Made by a program: the position numbers and the translations under genes. From assembly GCA_964447605.1 (NCBI GenBank), contig CAYUTA010000062.1, positions 1 to 15,535 on the forward strand: a DNA stretch of 15,535 nucleotides, written 5' to 3'. This document shows positions 1-7,170 of the stretch, piece by piece; the first letter of the stretch is position 1; every line of letters begins with the position of its first letter. The notes under the pieces were generated by a model. The model did not search any database, was not told the DNA's origin, and saw only the letters and a list, made by a program, of their open reading frames with translations. Source of the stretch: CAYUTA01 sp964447605 (GTDB lineage Bacteria > Bacillota > Clostridia > Christensenellales > CAG-138).

Positions 1-505
1 ACCGCGCCCTTGGAATAGTGGTTGAGCGAAGCAATTCCACCCTGCGCCCGGACGCCCTCCCAGGACTCCCACACGGTGATCGCGCCGTTCTTGGGCATAA
101 AGACCAGCCCGGCATTTCTTCGTTTTCCAGCAGACGGTAGGCCGCGTCCGACCAGCCCACACTGCCGTTCATCACCTTCATATAAAAATCCACGCCACCC
201 ATGGGCGCGATTTGCGGTAACCGTCCGTTCTTCTGCCAGTCATACGCGTCGCGCAAATACTTCTTCGTAAAGGCCGCGTAGTCGAACAGATATCCCGCCG
301 TGTGAAAGAATATCTGCGCGTCGCCCGTCCAGCCGCGGCGCTCGCGCGTCGGGCAGTCGGTGGGTATGTCGGCCGAGTTATTGCGGGTTGACCAGCGTGT
401 GTTCCGAATAAATTGGTCAAGAAGCGGATGGGAGCTTTCAAACGTGCCTGTTTGCGTGATATCGGAACTGACCGCGACTGCGGTGAAATCGTCCGCAGAA
501 AACGG
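1..505 (-). pseudogene. Decayed alpha-L-rhamnosidase (GH78) fragment, 5' truncated and running off the window
   Basis: Reading leftwards from about 505 gives a GH78-like stretch, including TGTFESSHPLLDQF, then PTDCPTRERRGWTGDAQIF (about 361-307), the family's conserved core (usual form DCPQRDERLGWTGDAQ). It continues through GRLPQIAP to VGWSDAA near 136. The next residues, YRLLENEEMPGW, belong to a part of the family that normally lies well over 100 residues further on, so an internal segment is missing. At about 102-104 the frame shifts by one base, and homology resumes as FMPKNGAITVWESWEG and then SLNHYSKGAV to base 1. The 5' half of the gene (N-terminal domains) is absent because the homology stops where an AraC remnant begins. 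GH78 enzymes release terminal L-rhamnose from plant or bacterial glycans. With a truncation, a deletion and a frameshift this copy cannot encode an active enzyme. The 3' end lies outside the window. Confidence 0.85.
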
Positions 506-945
506 CGTTTTCACTCAGCGACATCTATATTCAAAAGGTCGAGATGCTCGAACGGCCTGCGGACGTCGCCCGCCTGATGCAGCAAATGGTATTTGACTTT
601 ACCGACAGAATTGCAAGGGAGCAGGTCGGCGGATTCCGCGGCCGTCTGGTACAGCAGGTGCGGCATTACGTTCTTGAGCATGTCATGGAGAAACTCACAA
701 GCCATTCCATTGCGGCTGCGCTCTCTGTCAACCGCAGCTATCTGTGCGAGCGCTTTCAAGCGCTGACGGGCACGAGCGTGCACGTTTTTGCCACGCAGAT
801 GAAGATCGCGGAAGCAAAACGGCTTCTGGACGTCACGGACAAGAGCCTTGTCGAGATTTCCGCGCAGTTGAATTATTCCTCGCAAAGCTACTTCTGTAGC
901 TCGTTTAAGCGCGTGACGGGCATGACGCCCGCCGTCTACCGGTGA
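502..945 (+). pseudogene. C-terminal remnant of an AraC-family transcriptional regulator
   Basis: The frame ending at TGA 943-945 carries a complete AraC-type DNA-binding domain. The first helix-turn-helix is around HSIAAALSVNRSYLCERF (about 691-756). The second is around SLVEISAQLNYSSQSYFCSS, followed by the family signature FKRVTGMTPAVYR at the very end. Upstream of it, AFSLSDIYIQKVEML (505-549) is the linker region typical of this regulator type. Before 502 there is no AraC-like sequence: the frame meets a TGA at 484 and the DNA becomes the oppositely oriented GH78 remnant. The N-terminal sensor half, about 150 residues or more in relatives, is missing. An ATG at 544 could still give a 133-residue DNA-binding fragment, but no convincing ribosome binding site precedes it. 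I call it a truncated gene; residual expression of the domain cannot be excluded. Confidence 0.8.
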
Positions 946-968
946 AACGGGCGGCAGGCTCGCCGATA

Positions 969-1012
969 GGCAAACGGCGCCTCGCCGCTTACCCGGGTTG
1001 CCGCTTTTTTTT
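969..1012 (+). terminator. Possible Rho-independent terminator after the AraC remnant
   Basis: Outer arms GGCAA (969-973) and TTGCC (998-1002) enclose an inner hairpin CGGCG/CGCCG (975-979 with 983-987). The structure is followed by GC and then eight T residues (1005-1012). It lies about 25 bases after the AraC stop codon, the expected place for a terminator. The paired arms are short and interrupted, so stability is uncertain. Confidence 0.5.
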
Positions 1013-1205
1013 CCTCGGAACCTCGGCTTCCCACGGATGGCGGCCCTGTCCGTCCAGCTTGTCTTGTGCCGTGAAGATACAGGGCGCTGCGCCCTTCCAC
1101 GTTCCGTACTCAGTTCCAGAATTCCTTTTTCAAGCCTTTTCCTCGCTTGCGCGTTTTGCGCATACTCTTTTTGCTTTGGTACAAACTGATACTGAGGTGA
1201 ATTAC

Positions 1206-1391
1206 ATGGCAAATTACGTAGACGGTCCCGGAATACCCTTGGGGCTTGGTATGGCGCTCGCACAAAATCAGGAAGCGATGAATCGCTTCGCAACGATGAC
1301 GCATGCAGACCAACAGGCCTTCATTGCCAGAACGCATTTAGCGCAATCCAAAGAAGAAATGCGGTCCTTGGTGCAGTCACTGCTTGGCTGA
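1206..1391 (+). CDS. Small conserved-looking protein of 61 residues, function unknown
   Basis: An ATG at 1206 is preceded by a strong Shine-Dalgarno GAGGTGA (1195-1201), which decides this start over the longer open frame beginning at 942. The product is a short, soluble, probably all-helical protein with a segment LGMALAQNQEAMNRFATM (about residues 14-31) and an acidic/polar helix ending in SLVQSLLG. There is no signal peptide, membrane segment or Cys/His cluster. Small proteins of this look (GMALAQN then a helix with RF) occur in Clostridia as uncharacterised proteins; that is recollection of a pattern, not a search result. It stands alone, about 260 bases after the AraC remnant and 490 bases before the nitroreductase, and no promoter I would defend is visible. 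The good ribosome binding site and coherent amphipathic sequence argue that it is real. Confidence 0.6.
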   Translation: MANYVDGPGIPLGLGMALAQNQEAMNRFATMTHADQQAFIARTHLAQSKEEMRSLVQSLLG

Positions 1392-1396
1392 CATTT

Positions 1397-1430
1397 CCGG
1401 CCGAGCAAAACACCCGCGTATGCCGGTTTT
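1397..1430 (+). terminator. Weak terminator-like hairpin after the small protein
   Basis: CCGGC (1397-1401) can pair with GCCGG (1422-1426), and TTTT follows at 1427-1430, starting 6 bases after the stop codon at 1391. The 20-base loop and five-base stem make this a weak candidate. Confidence 0.3.
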
Positions 1431-1818
1431 ATCATAACCCCGTTGACAAGACACAGGTCGCCGCCCTCAGCCGGGATGCGGGTACGAGTTTCAGGTTTTC
1501 ACAATGCTATTTGCGCTCATCCAGCCGTTCTGCCGGGCGGTGGCGTATCCCGTCATGCGGGAAGCATCATCGCCGCCAAGAGACCGTCGACATTGAACAG
1601 GATGGAATGCCGGGGATGCTCACTTTCCGTCGGCAGCGCCCTGCACAGGAGCAGTCCGACGACCGCTTCTGTAAGAATTCTTGCGCAGCAACACACGGCG
1701 GTCATCTGCATGGCCGACGTTTCCGTGACCGACTTGCCGATCGTCGTACCGCCAAAGGCAGAAGCAAAAAAACGTTGCCAAAACTGCGCCTATTGGGTGG
1801 AAATGTCCATAACACGTA
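1431..1818. other. Intergenic stretch without a recognisable gene; possible unrecognised coding relic on the minus strand
   Basis: About 390 bases lie between the small protein's hairpin and the nitroreductase promoter. Plus-strand open frames here are rich in Arg, His and Ser, have no plausible ribosome binding sites and look like chance frames in GC-rich DNA. On the minus strand one frame is open for 78 codons (1789 down to the stop at 1555-1553). It reads like a membrane-protein piece, for example GTTIGKSVTETSAMQMTAV and then EAVVGLLLCRAL. A stop at 1792-1790 precedes it and no good start site is seen. Given the gene decay just upstream this could be another relic, but I cannot assign a family. 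Confidence 0.3.
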
Positions 1819-1827
1819 TGATATAAT
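1819..1827 (+). promoter_or_regulatory. Extended -10 promoter for the nitroreductase gene
   Basis: TGATATAAT gives a perfect extended -10 element (TG, one base, TATAAT at 1822-1827) in a locally AT-rich stretch about 57 bases before the ATG at 1885. No good -35 hexamer sits 16-18 bases upstream, which fits an extended -10 promoter. Transcription would start near 1834. An AAAGGA ribosome binding site lies at 1872-1877. Confidence 0.55.
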
Positions 1828-1884
1828 ACGGTTCAGCAAATCAGATTTATCGCTGCTATAGCAAATATTTGAAAGGATAGTCCA

Positions 1885-2760
1885 ATGGAGCGCATATTGG
1901 AACCCGCGGGCCAAGACCTGAGCAGCAGTTTGATTCAAATAATCCCCGAACGCCATTCCGTTCGGAATTTTCAGCCGGTTGGAGTGCCTGTTGATTTATG
2001 CCAACAAATCGAAACCTTTGGGAACCGGGCGCCGGCTCCGTTTACACATGACGTTCAATTCCAGGTTTTTCAGGCGGAGCCGGGGAAAAGGCTATATAAC
2101 AACGGGGTAAACCCGCCGGACAATCTTGCTGTGATCTCGCCGACCGATTTGATCTCTGTATCGAAAGCGGGCTTCGTCGGCGAACTGGTCATGCTCTACG
2201 CCGTAAGCCTCGGCCTGTCAACCTGTTGGTTTGGTCACTACAAACTCTCGGAGCTCGGCCGTTACCTGCCGGAATTCGCAACCGCGGCGCGCCTGAGGGA
2301 AAGCACGTTGGGCTATGGCTACGGCAATCAGACGGACGTAGGCCGGCGTGTGATTTGTTGTATGCCGTTCGGCTATCAAAATACGGATAGCAGCAGATGG
2401 ATCGACCGTATCGCAAAACGGGTCGGAGCCGGTCGAAAGCCATTAAAAGAGCTATTCCGGTCTGAATCGGAGTATGAGCTGTGTCCCGCCGGGCTAAGAA
2501 ACGCACTTGAATCTGCCAAGCTGGCGCCTTCCGCCGGAAACAGTCAAATGTGGCGGTTTGGGTATGACAGCGAGACCATAATTCTAACCGTAGCGATGCC
2601 GGTTGGTTACAAGCATTTCAAGTGGGAACACCCCAATGCAGACGTTGGAATGTGCGCCGCTCACCTATGGTTGGCATTACTATCCGGCGGGTATGCTCCG
2701 AATGTTCAGATTGCATTGCTCGGCGGACGTGCGGTATGGTCGTTTGCACTCAGAAATTAG
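1885..2760 (+). CDS. Two-domain nitroreductase-like protein (TM-nitroreductase type)
   Basis: The 291-residue product resembles the Clostridial 'putative TM nitroreductase' group, in which two degenerate nitroreductase halves form one chain. The first half starts with the FMN-binding-type motif PERHSVRNF (residues 21-29) and includes GELVMLYAVSLGLSTCWFG (about 99-117). The second half carries LESAKLAPSAGNSQMWRF (208-225), the family's PSAxNxQPW-like signature, and then HPNADVGMCAAHLWLAL near the C-terminus. The length and the AVWSFALRN ending match a complete protein. Relatives are assumed to bind FMN and reduce unknown substrates with NAD(P)H; no substrate can be named. The start is supported by AAAGGA eight bases upstream. 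It is monocistronic and converges on the cobalamin operon. It is not an obvious BluB (the oxygen-dependent dimethylbenzimidazole synthase, also of this superfamily), because it has the duplicated TM-nitroreductase layout. Confidence 0.8.
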   Translation: MERILEPAGQDLSSSLIQIIPERHSVRNFQPVGVPVDLCQQIETFGNRAPAPFTHDVQFQVFQAEPGKRLYNNGVNPPDNLAVISPTDLISVSKAGFVGELVMLYAVSLGLSTCWFGHYKLSELGRYLPEFATAARLRESTLGYGYGNQTDVGRRVICCMPFGYQNTDSSRWIDRIAKRVGAGRKPLKELFRSESEYELCPAGLRNALESAKLAPSAGNSQMWRFGYDSETIILTVAMPVGYKHFKWEHPNADVGMCAAHLWLALLSGGYAPNVQIALLGGRAVWSFALRN

Positions 2761-3044
2761 GGGGGGCGCCTGTTCCTTCCCGTTTGGTGGGTACAGTGGG
2801 CGCAAGCGCATGGTATCAACCCGCCCAAAAAGCCAAGGGTGGGTTCGGAGGGCCGCTGCCTTCCGGGGGCTTGTCCCGGCTTCGGCGGCGTGCTTTTCGA
2901 TGGAGCGCTCTTTATCCGGCCTGGTGTTTCCGGCCGGGTCTGTGCAAAATAGATGTTGTCCATCATCCGGCGCAGTCATCTGCCAAAGAAAGCTTATTTC
3001 AACAGGTTCGGATTACATTGTTCAGGCGAAAGAACGACGCTTAT
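2761..3044. other. Convergent intergenic region between the nitroreductase and cbiC
   Basis: These 284 bases separate the converging nitroreductase and cobalamin operon. They contain a run of seven G (2760-2766) and several GC-rich inverted repeats, such as CCGGG/CCCGG near 2864-2880 and CCGGCC/GGCCGG near 2918-2939. None is followed by a T-run on either strand, so I cannot point to a confident terminator for either transcript. Open frames here are low in hydrophobic residues and have no ribosome binding sites. I see no gene. Confidence 0.5.
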
Positions 3045-3710
3045 TTATTGTTTTGTTCCAAGGGTTCCCGCCTCCGGTTCGGTTCGCGTAATTATGTACA
3101 TGAGTGCGTTGATAATGGCCGCCGCGACATTGCTGCCGCCTTTTCTCCCGCGGGCAACGATGCAGGGGGCGTCCGTTTCCATAATCAGTTCTTTCGCCTG
3201 CACAGCGTTGACAAAGCCCACCGGCACGCCGATGATGAGCGCAGGCGAAAGCCGTTTTTCGTTGATGAGTTCATACAGGCGAATAAGCGCCGTGGGCGCG
3301 TTGCCTACGGCAAAGATCAGAGGCCCGGGTAACGCGGCGGCATTGTCCACGGCCGCGGCAGCGCGGGTCGTTCCGTTGCGGGAAGCGGCGGCGGCCACAT
3401 CCGCATCCGCCACAAAGCATGCAGCCTTGCAGCCCAGTCTTTGCAGCGCCGGCTGATTGATACCTGCGCGACCCATGTTGGTATCGGTGACAATGGTAGC
3501 GCCCGCTTTCAAAGCGGAAAGCGCCTTATCCAAAACCCCGTCCGAAAAATAGAGGGCGTCAGCGTAGTCAAAATCCGCCGTGGTATGGATCACTCGCTTG
3601 ATGATCGGTGCAAAGGATGGTGCGAGCGAATGCGGAAGCTCGCTTTCAATGATAGCAAAGCTCCGTCGTTCAATGTCAGCAGGCAATACATTTTCCAGCT
3701 TCGTCTTCAT
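3045..3710 (-). CDS. cbiC: Cobalt-precorrin-8 methylmutase CbiC
   Basis: CbiC (CobH in the aerobic pathway) moves the C11 methyl group to C12, converting cobalt-precorrin-8 to cobyrinic acid, in the cytoplasm. The 221-residue product is of normal length. It shows the catalytic-histidine segment KRVIHTTADFDYA (His42), the DTNMGRAGI motif, FAVGNAPTAL and GVPVGFVNAVQAKELI, all typical of the family. Its ATG overlaps the cbiP stop in an ATGA, and the upstream GGAGGAGGGG inside the cbiP end is a strong ribosome binding site. It is the last gene of the operon, although its reaction comes before those of CbiA and CbiP. No defect is visible. Confidence 0.95.
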   Translation of the reverse strand: MKTKLENVLPADIERRSFAIIESELPHSLAPSFAPIIKRVIHTTADFDYADALYFSDGVLDKALSALKAGATIVTDTNMGRAGINQPALQRLGCKAACFVADADVAAAASRNGTTRAAAAVDNAAALPGPLIFAVGNAPTALIRLYELINEKRLSPALIIGVPVGFVNAVQAKELIMETDAPCIVARGRKGGSNVAAAIINALMYIITRTEPEAGTLGTKQ

Positions 3711-5197
3711 ATCCCCTCCTCCAGAATGCGATAGATTGCATCCATATCAAGATGCGCCCGAACCCCGTCCGCAAGCAGATTGTACTGCCGCTCCTTATAG
3801 GAGGCAAGGTCGAATGCGGGAGCGGCCAGCGTCACGCCCTTTTGCATGCACAGAGCTGAAATCACGGCGTTGCGGCAGGCGGCGGTATCAAAGAAGCCAT
3901 GTAAATAGCTTCCGTACACGCTCCCGCTTTGGCAGCCGTCTGGAATGCCGTTATCAAGCCGCAGCAGCGGCATTGCGCCCGCATCCAGTTTTGTTGCCCC
4001 CATGTGAATTTCATAGCCCTCAATGACCGCGCCGGAAAGCGGGGCAAGAACGCCGCGCGTCTCAAGCGCGATTGCACGCACACGGGCGCGGCGCTTCTCG
4101 GGCAGAAACGAGGTTTTGACGGGAAGCAAGCCCATACCCGCAACCTCGCCGCCGCCCTCCGCGCCCTCGGCGTCCGTGATGCGTTTGCCCAGCATCTGAT
4201 AGCCGCCGCAAATGCCAAAGACGGGGGTGTTGTTTGCCGCAAGCTTCTTAATCGCCGCCTCCAGGCCGCATTGCCGCAGCCAAAGAAGGTCAAAGATCGT
4301 ACTCTTGGTGCCGGGCAGCACGATTAAATCCGGCTTCCCCAGGTCGTCCGCCCCCCGTACGTACCGCACCGCCGCGCCGGGCGTCGCGGCAAGCGCCGTA
4401 AAATCTGTAAAATTGGAAAGGCGTGGCAGACGGATGACGGCAATGTCAATTTGCGCGCCCGCAGCCTTGCGGGAAAGCCGCTCGGATAAACTATCCTCGT
4501 CATCAACATCCACATGGAGCATCGGCAGCACACCCGCCACAGGCTTACCCGTCAGCTTTTGCAGCATCGCCAAGCCGGGCGCAAGCAGGGTAACGTCGCC
4601 ACGAAATTTGTTGATGACCGTAGCCTTGATGATGGCCTGCTCATCCTGATCGAGCAGCGCGATGGTACCGTAAAGCTGTGCAAATACGCCGCCCCGGTCA
4701 ATGTCGCCCACAAGCAGCACGGGCGCCTTTGCCAGCTTCGCCATGCCCATGTTCACAATGTCGCCCTCTTTGAGATTGATCTCCGCAGGGCTGCCCGCGC
4801 CCTCGATGACAATGATGTCGCTTTCACGCGCCAGTGATGCATATGCCGTGATAATTGTGGGCACAAGCGTTCTCTTCATGGCAAAGTATTCTTCTGCGGA
4901 CATGTTGCCGACGACCTCGCCGTTTACAATGACCTGTGAGCCTATGTTCGTCACGGGCTTGAGCAGGATCGGATTCATTCGCACACTTGGTTTGATGCCG
5001 CAGGCCTCCGCCTGCACGGCCTGTGCGCGGCCCATCTCGAGGCCCTCGTCGGTAATGAAAGAATTAAGCGCCATATTCTGGCTTTTAAACGGCGCGACAC
5101 GATAGCCATCCTGATGAAACACCCGGCAAAGCCCGGCGGCCAGCAGGCTCTTGCCCGCATTGCTCATCGTTCCCTGTACCATGATTGCCCTAACCAT
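3707..5197 (-). CDS. cbiP: Cobyric acid synthase CbiP (CobQ)
   Basis: This glutamine- and ATP-dependent amidase adds four amide groups (b, d, e, g side chains) to adenosylcobyrinic acid a,c-diamide. The 496-residue product has the N-terminal ATP-binding segment VQGTMSNAGKSLLAAGL (about residues 8-24). Its C-terminal glutaminase domain has nucleophile Cys330 in FGICGGYQMLG and the catalytic-type His433 in SYLHGFFD. I place the start at 5197, where GGAGGTG sits a few bases upstream and the ATG overlaps the cobD stop by 8 bases; a start at 5212 would add five unlikely residues. It also overlaps cbiC downstream (ATGA). Length and motifs are complete. Confidence 0.95.
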   Translation of the reverse strand: MVRAIMVQGTMSNAGKSLLAAGLCRVFHQDGYRVAPFKSQNMALNSFITDEGLEMGRAQAVQAEACGIKPSVRMNPILLKPVTNIGSQVIVNGEVVGNMSAEEYFAMKRTLVPTIITAYASLARESDIIVIEGAGSPAEINLKEGDIVNMGMAKLAKAPVLLVGDIDRGGVFAQLYGTIALLDQDEQAIIKATVINKFRGDVTLLAPGLAMLQKLTGKPVAGVLPMLHVDVDDEDSLSERLSRKAAGAQIDIAVIRLPRLSNFTDFTALAATPGAAVRYVRGADDLGKPDLIVLPGTKSTIFDLLWLRQCGLEAAIKKLAANNTPVFGICGGYQMLGKRITDAEGAEGGGEVAGMGLLPVKTSFLPEKRRARVRAIALETRGVLAPLSGAVIEGYEIHMGATKLDAGAMPLLRLDNGIPDGCQSGSVYGSYLHGFFDTAACRNAVISALCMQKGVTLAAPAFDLASYKERQYNLLADGVRAHLDMDAIYRILEEGI

Positions 5198-6227
5198 GCA
5201 GCACCTCCGCAACGGCGCACAGCAGCGCCTCGTTCTCCGCGCGGTTTTTCACGCCGATGCGGAAATACCGTTCGTCCAGGCCCGAAAAATTATCACAGCC
5301 GCGCACAAGGATTCTCCGGCGCAGCAGCGGTGCATACAAAGGCCGCGTGCCGCGAACCAACAGGAAGTTCGCGTCGCTTGGGAACAGGGCAAGGTTCAAG
5401 CGGGTCAGCTCTTTTTTGAGGTAGGCGCGTTCATTCGCCACGAGCGACCGCGTTCGTTCCGCCCAATCCGCACAGTCCAACGCCGCAACGCCCGCCGTCT
5501 GCGCAACGGCGGATACGCTCCACGTTGCGCCGAAGGACGCGATGCGGTCAAGCATCGCCGCATCCGATGAGAGTAGATACCCGAGCCGCAGGCCCGCCAT
5601 GGCGTACAGCTTTGTAAACGCCTTTAAAATCAACAAATTCGGATATATGGCAAGCAGCGGCAGCAGCGATTCACCCTGCGTAAAATCAAGAAAGCACTCA
5701 TCCAGCGCAAGCAGCGTATTGTTGGCTTTGCATTGGTCCGCAATTTGCAGAATCAAATCAAAAGGGCAAAGCCGTCCCGTGGGGTTGTTGGGGTTGCAGA
5801 GGAATACGGCGTCGATATCCGGCGTCAGCGCATTCAAAAAAGCATCCTCCAGCAAAAAGCCGGATTCCGCCCGAAGCGGGTATTCTATCATCTTTCCGCC
5901 AAACAGCGTCACGTTGCGCATATATTCCGAAAACGTGGGCGCAAGTGTCAGCGCGAGATTTGGCCGCAGGCTTGCACAGATGCGGAAGATCAAATCCGAG
6001 GCGCCGTTGCCGCAAAGGATCTGCTCAGGCACGATTTGATGATGCGTTGCCAACGCCTTTCGAAGCGTCCGGCAGGCGGGGTCGGGGTAGCGGGCATAAT
6101 CCGGAACATGTGCCGCAATGGCATTTTGCACCGCCTCCGGCATACCCAGCGGATTCGTATTGACCGAAAAATCCAGCCGTATGCCGCCATTCCCGTATAC
6201 GTCGCCGCCGTGCTCAAAGGGCTCCAT
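5190..6227 (-). CDS. cobD: L-threonine-O-3-phosphate decarboxylase CobD
   Basis: This PLP enzyme of aminotransferase fold I decarboxylates phosphothreonine to (R)-1-amino-2-propanol phosphate, the linker that CbiB attaches to cobyric acid. The 345-residue product starts with a Gly-rich HGGDVYGNGG segment and DFSVNTNPLG. It has CNPNNPTG (144-151), LALDECFLDF (about 173-182) and the probable PLP-binding Lys206 in LKAFTKLYAMAGLRLGY, followed by the arginine-bearing YFRIGVKNRAEN tail. Histidinol-phosphate aminotransferase is the close alternative, but the position between cbiB and cbiP makes CobD much more likely. The start overlaps the end of cbiB by 14 bases and is preceded by AAGGGG. Confidence 0.92.
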   Translation of the reverse strand: MEPFEHGGDVYGNGGIRLDFSVNTNPLGMPEAVQNAIAAHVPDYARYPDPACRTLRKALATHHQIVPEQILCGNGASDLIFRICASLRPNLALTLAPTFSEYMRNVTLFGGKMIEYPLRAESGFLLEDAFLNALTPDIDAVFLCNPNNPTGRLCPFDLILQIADQCKANNTLLALDECFLDFTQGESLLPLLAIYPNLLILKAFTKLYAMAGLRLGYLLSSDAAMLDRIASFGATWSVSAVAQTAGVAALDCADWAERTRSLVANERAYLKKELTRLNLALFPSDANFLLVRGTRPLYAPLLRRRILVRGCDNFSGLDERYFRIGVKNRAENEALLCAVAEVLHG

Positions 6228-7170
6228 AGACGCACCCCTTCCATAATAAGGCGACGGCCAACGCCAGCCACGCGGTAACGGTCAAAAGCCTGTGCGAATG
6301 CGGGATGTCCGACGCCTCGATGGGACGGGTATCATCGCCGATAAACGGCTTTTCAACGAGTTTCCCAAGGTAATAGGCATTGCCCGCCAGCTGCAGGTCA
6401 AGCGCCCCGGCCATAACCGCCTCCGTTTGCGCGGAATTCGGGCCGGCATGGTTGCGGCGATCCCGCTTCCAGATGCGCGCGGCATTCTTAGCGTTCAGGC
6501 CGCACAGGCGGGAAGCTGCGATCATAAGCAGCGCGGAAAGCCGCGCGGGGATGTGGTTTGCCGCATCGTCCAGTTTGGCGGCGGCGCGGCCAAAGTCCAG
6601 ATAGCGGTCATTTTTGTAGCCGATCATGGAATCCATTGTGTTCACCGCCTTATAAAAGCATCCCAGCAACCCTCCGCCAAGCGCCATATAGAACAGCGGA
6701 GCGACGACGCCGTCCGTGGCGTTTTCAGCCACGGTTTCCACAGCGGCCCGTATCACACCCGCTCTATTCAGCGCATCGGTGTCGCGGCCGACGATCGCAG
6801 AAACCGCCTTGCGCGAAGCGGGCAGGTCGTTTGCCAAAAGCGCGTCATACACGCGGCGGCTCTCGCTTTTCAGGCTCTTGCAGGCAATGCACTGCCAGCA
6901 TAACAGGCTCTCGAGCACCAGATATGCCCAGGGCGAAACACGCCATGCGGCAAGCAGCAGCAGCGCAGGTACGCCCGTGCAGACGAGCAGGGCTGTCACG
7001 ACAAGAAGTCCGCCCGCAAGCCGCTTGTTTTGCATGGGATAGAGCCACAACTCCAACCGTGCAATCAGCGCGCCCATGCCGCGCACAATATGCGGCCATC
7101 CCTGCGGGTCGCCAAGCAGCTGATCAAGCAGAAAACCCGCGCACAGCGCGGCGGTTGCATTGATCAGCAT
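6214..7170 (-). CDS. cbiB: Adenosylcobinamide-phosphate synthase CbiB
   Basis: CbiB is an integral membrane protein that joins aminopropanol (phosphate) to adenosylcobyric acid. The 318-residue product has the family start LLDQLLGDPQGWPH (residues 14-27) and the conserved segments VAENATDGVVAPLFY (148-161) and YKAVNTMDSMIGYKNDRYLDFG (173-194). It has several hydrophobic segments (about 3-19, 53-76, 80-92, 156-172, 211-221 and the C-terminal LTVTAWLALAVALLW). I choose the ATG at 7170, which overlaps the preceding phosphatase stop by 7 bases and follows GGGGATGG; the longer open frame adds an Arg-rich tail unlike the family. Its membrane location fits coupling with the later lower-ligand steps. 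Confidence 0.93.
   Translation of the reverse strand: MLINATAALCAGFLLDQLLGDPQGWPHIVRGMGALIARLELWLYPMQNKRLAGGLLVVTALLVCTGVPALLLLAAWRVSPWAYLVLESLLCWQCIACKSLKSESRRVYDALLANDLPASRKAVSAIVGRDTDALNRAGVIRAAVETVAENATDGVVAPLFYMALGGGLLGCFYKAVNTMDSMIGYKNDRYLDFGRAAAKLDDAANHIPARLSALLMIAASRLCGLNAKNAARIWKRDRRNHAGPNSAQTEAVMAGALDLQLAGNAYYLGKLVEKPFIGDDTRPIEASDIPHSHRLLTVTAWLALAVALLWKGCVYGAL

Noticed and set aside
360..520. A plus-strand frame (from 360) that seemed to supply the missing N-terminal part of AraC through a frameshift in the TTTT at 508-511.
   Set aside because: The same bases read on the minus strand give a clear, continuous GH78 sequence (TGTFESSHPLLDQF, then PTDCPTRERRGWTGDAQIF), so the plus-strand frame is an antisense shadow.
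511..1293. Long minus-strand open frame (260 codons) as a gene.
   Set aside because: It is antisense to the AraC DNA-binding domain and then crosses a terminator and the small protein; its product is Arg/His-rich with no family resemblance.
1885..2760. The nitroreductase as BluB, supplying dimethylbenzimidazole for the neighbouring B12 operon.
   Set aside because: It has the duplicated TM-nitroreductase layout (RHSVRNF plus a second PSAGNSQMW domain), is on the opposite strand with its own promoter, and an anaerobic-pathway organism would not be expected to rely on oxygen-dependent BluB.
2860..2940. GC-rich hairpins as terminators for the converging transcripts.
   Set aside because: None is followed by a T-run on either strand.
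5542..7163. Several plus-strand open frames of 165-203 codons opposite cobD and cbiB.
   Set aside because: They are shadows of strongly supported minus-strand genes in GC-rich DNA and lack ribosome binding sites and recognisable domains.
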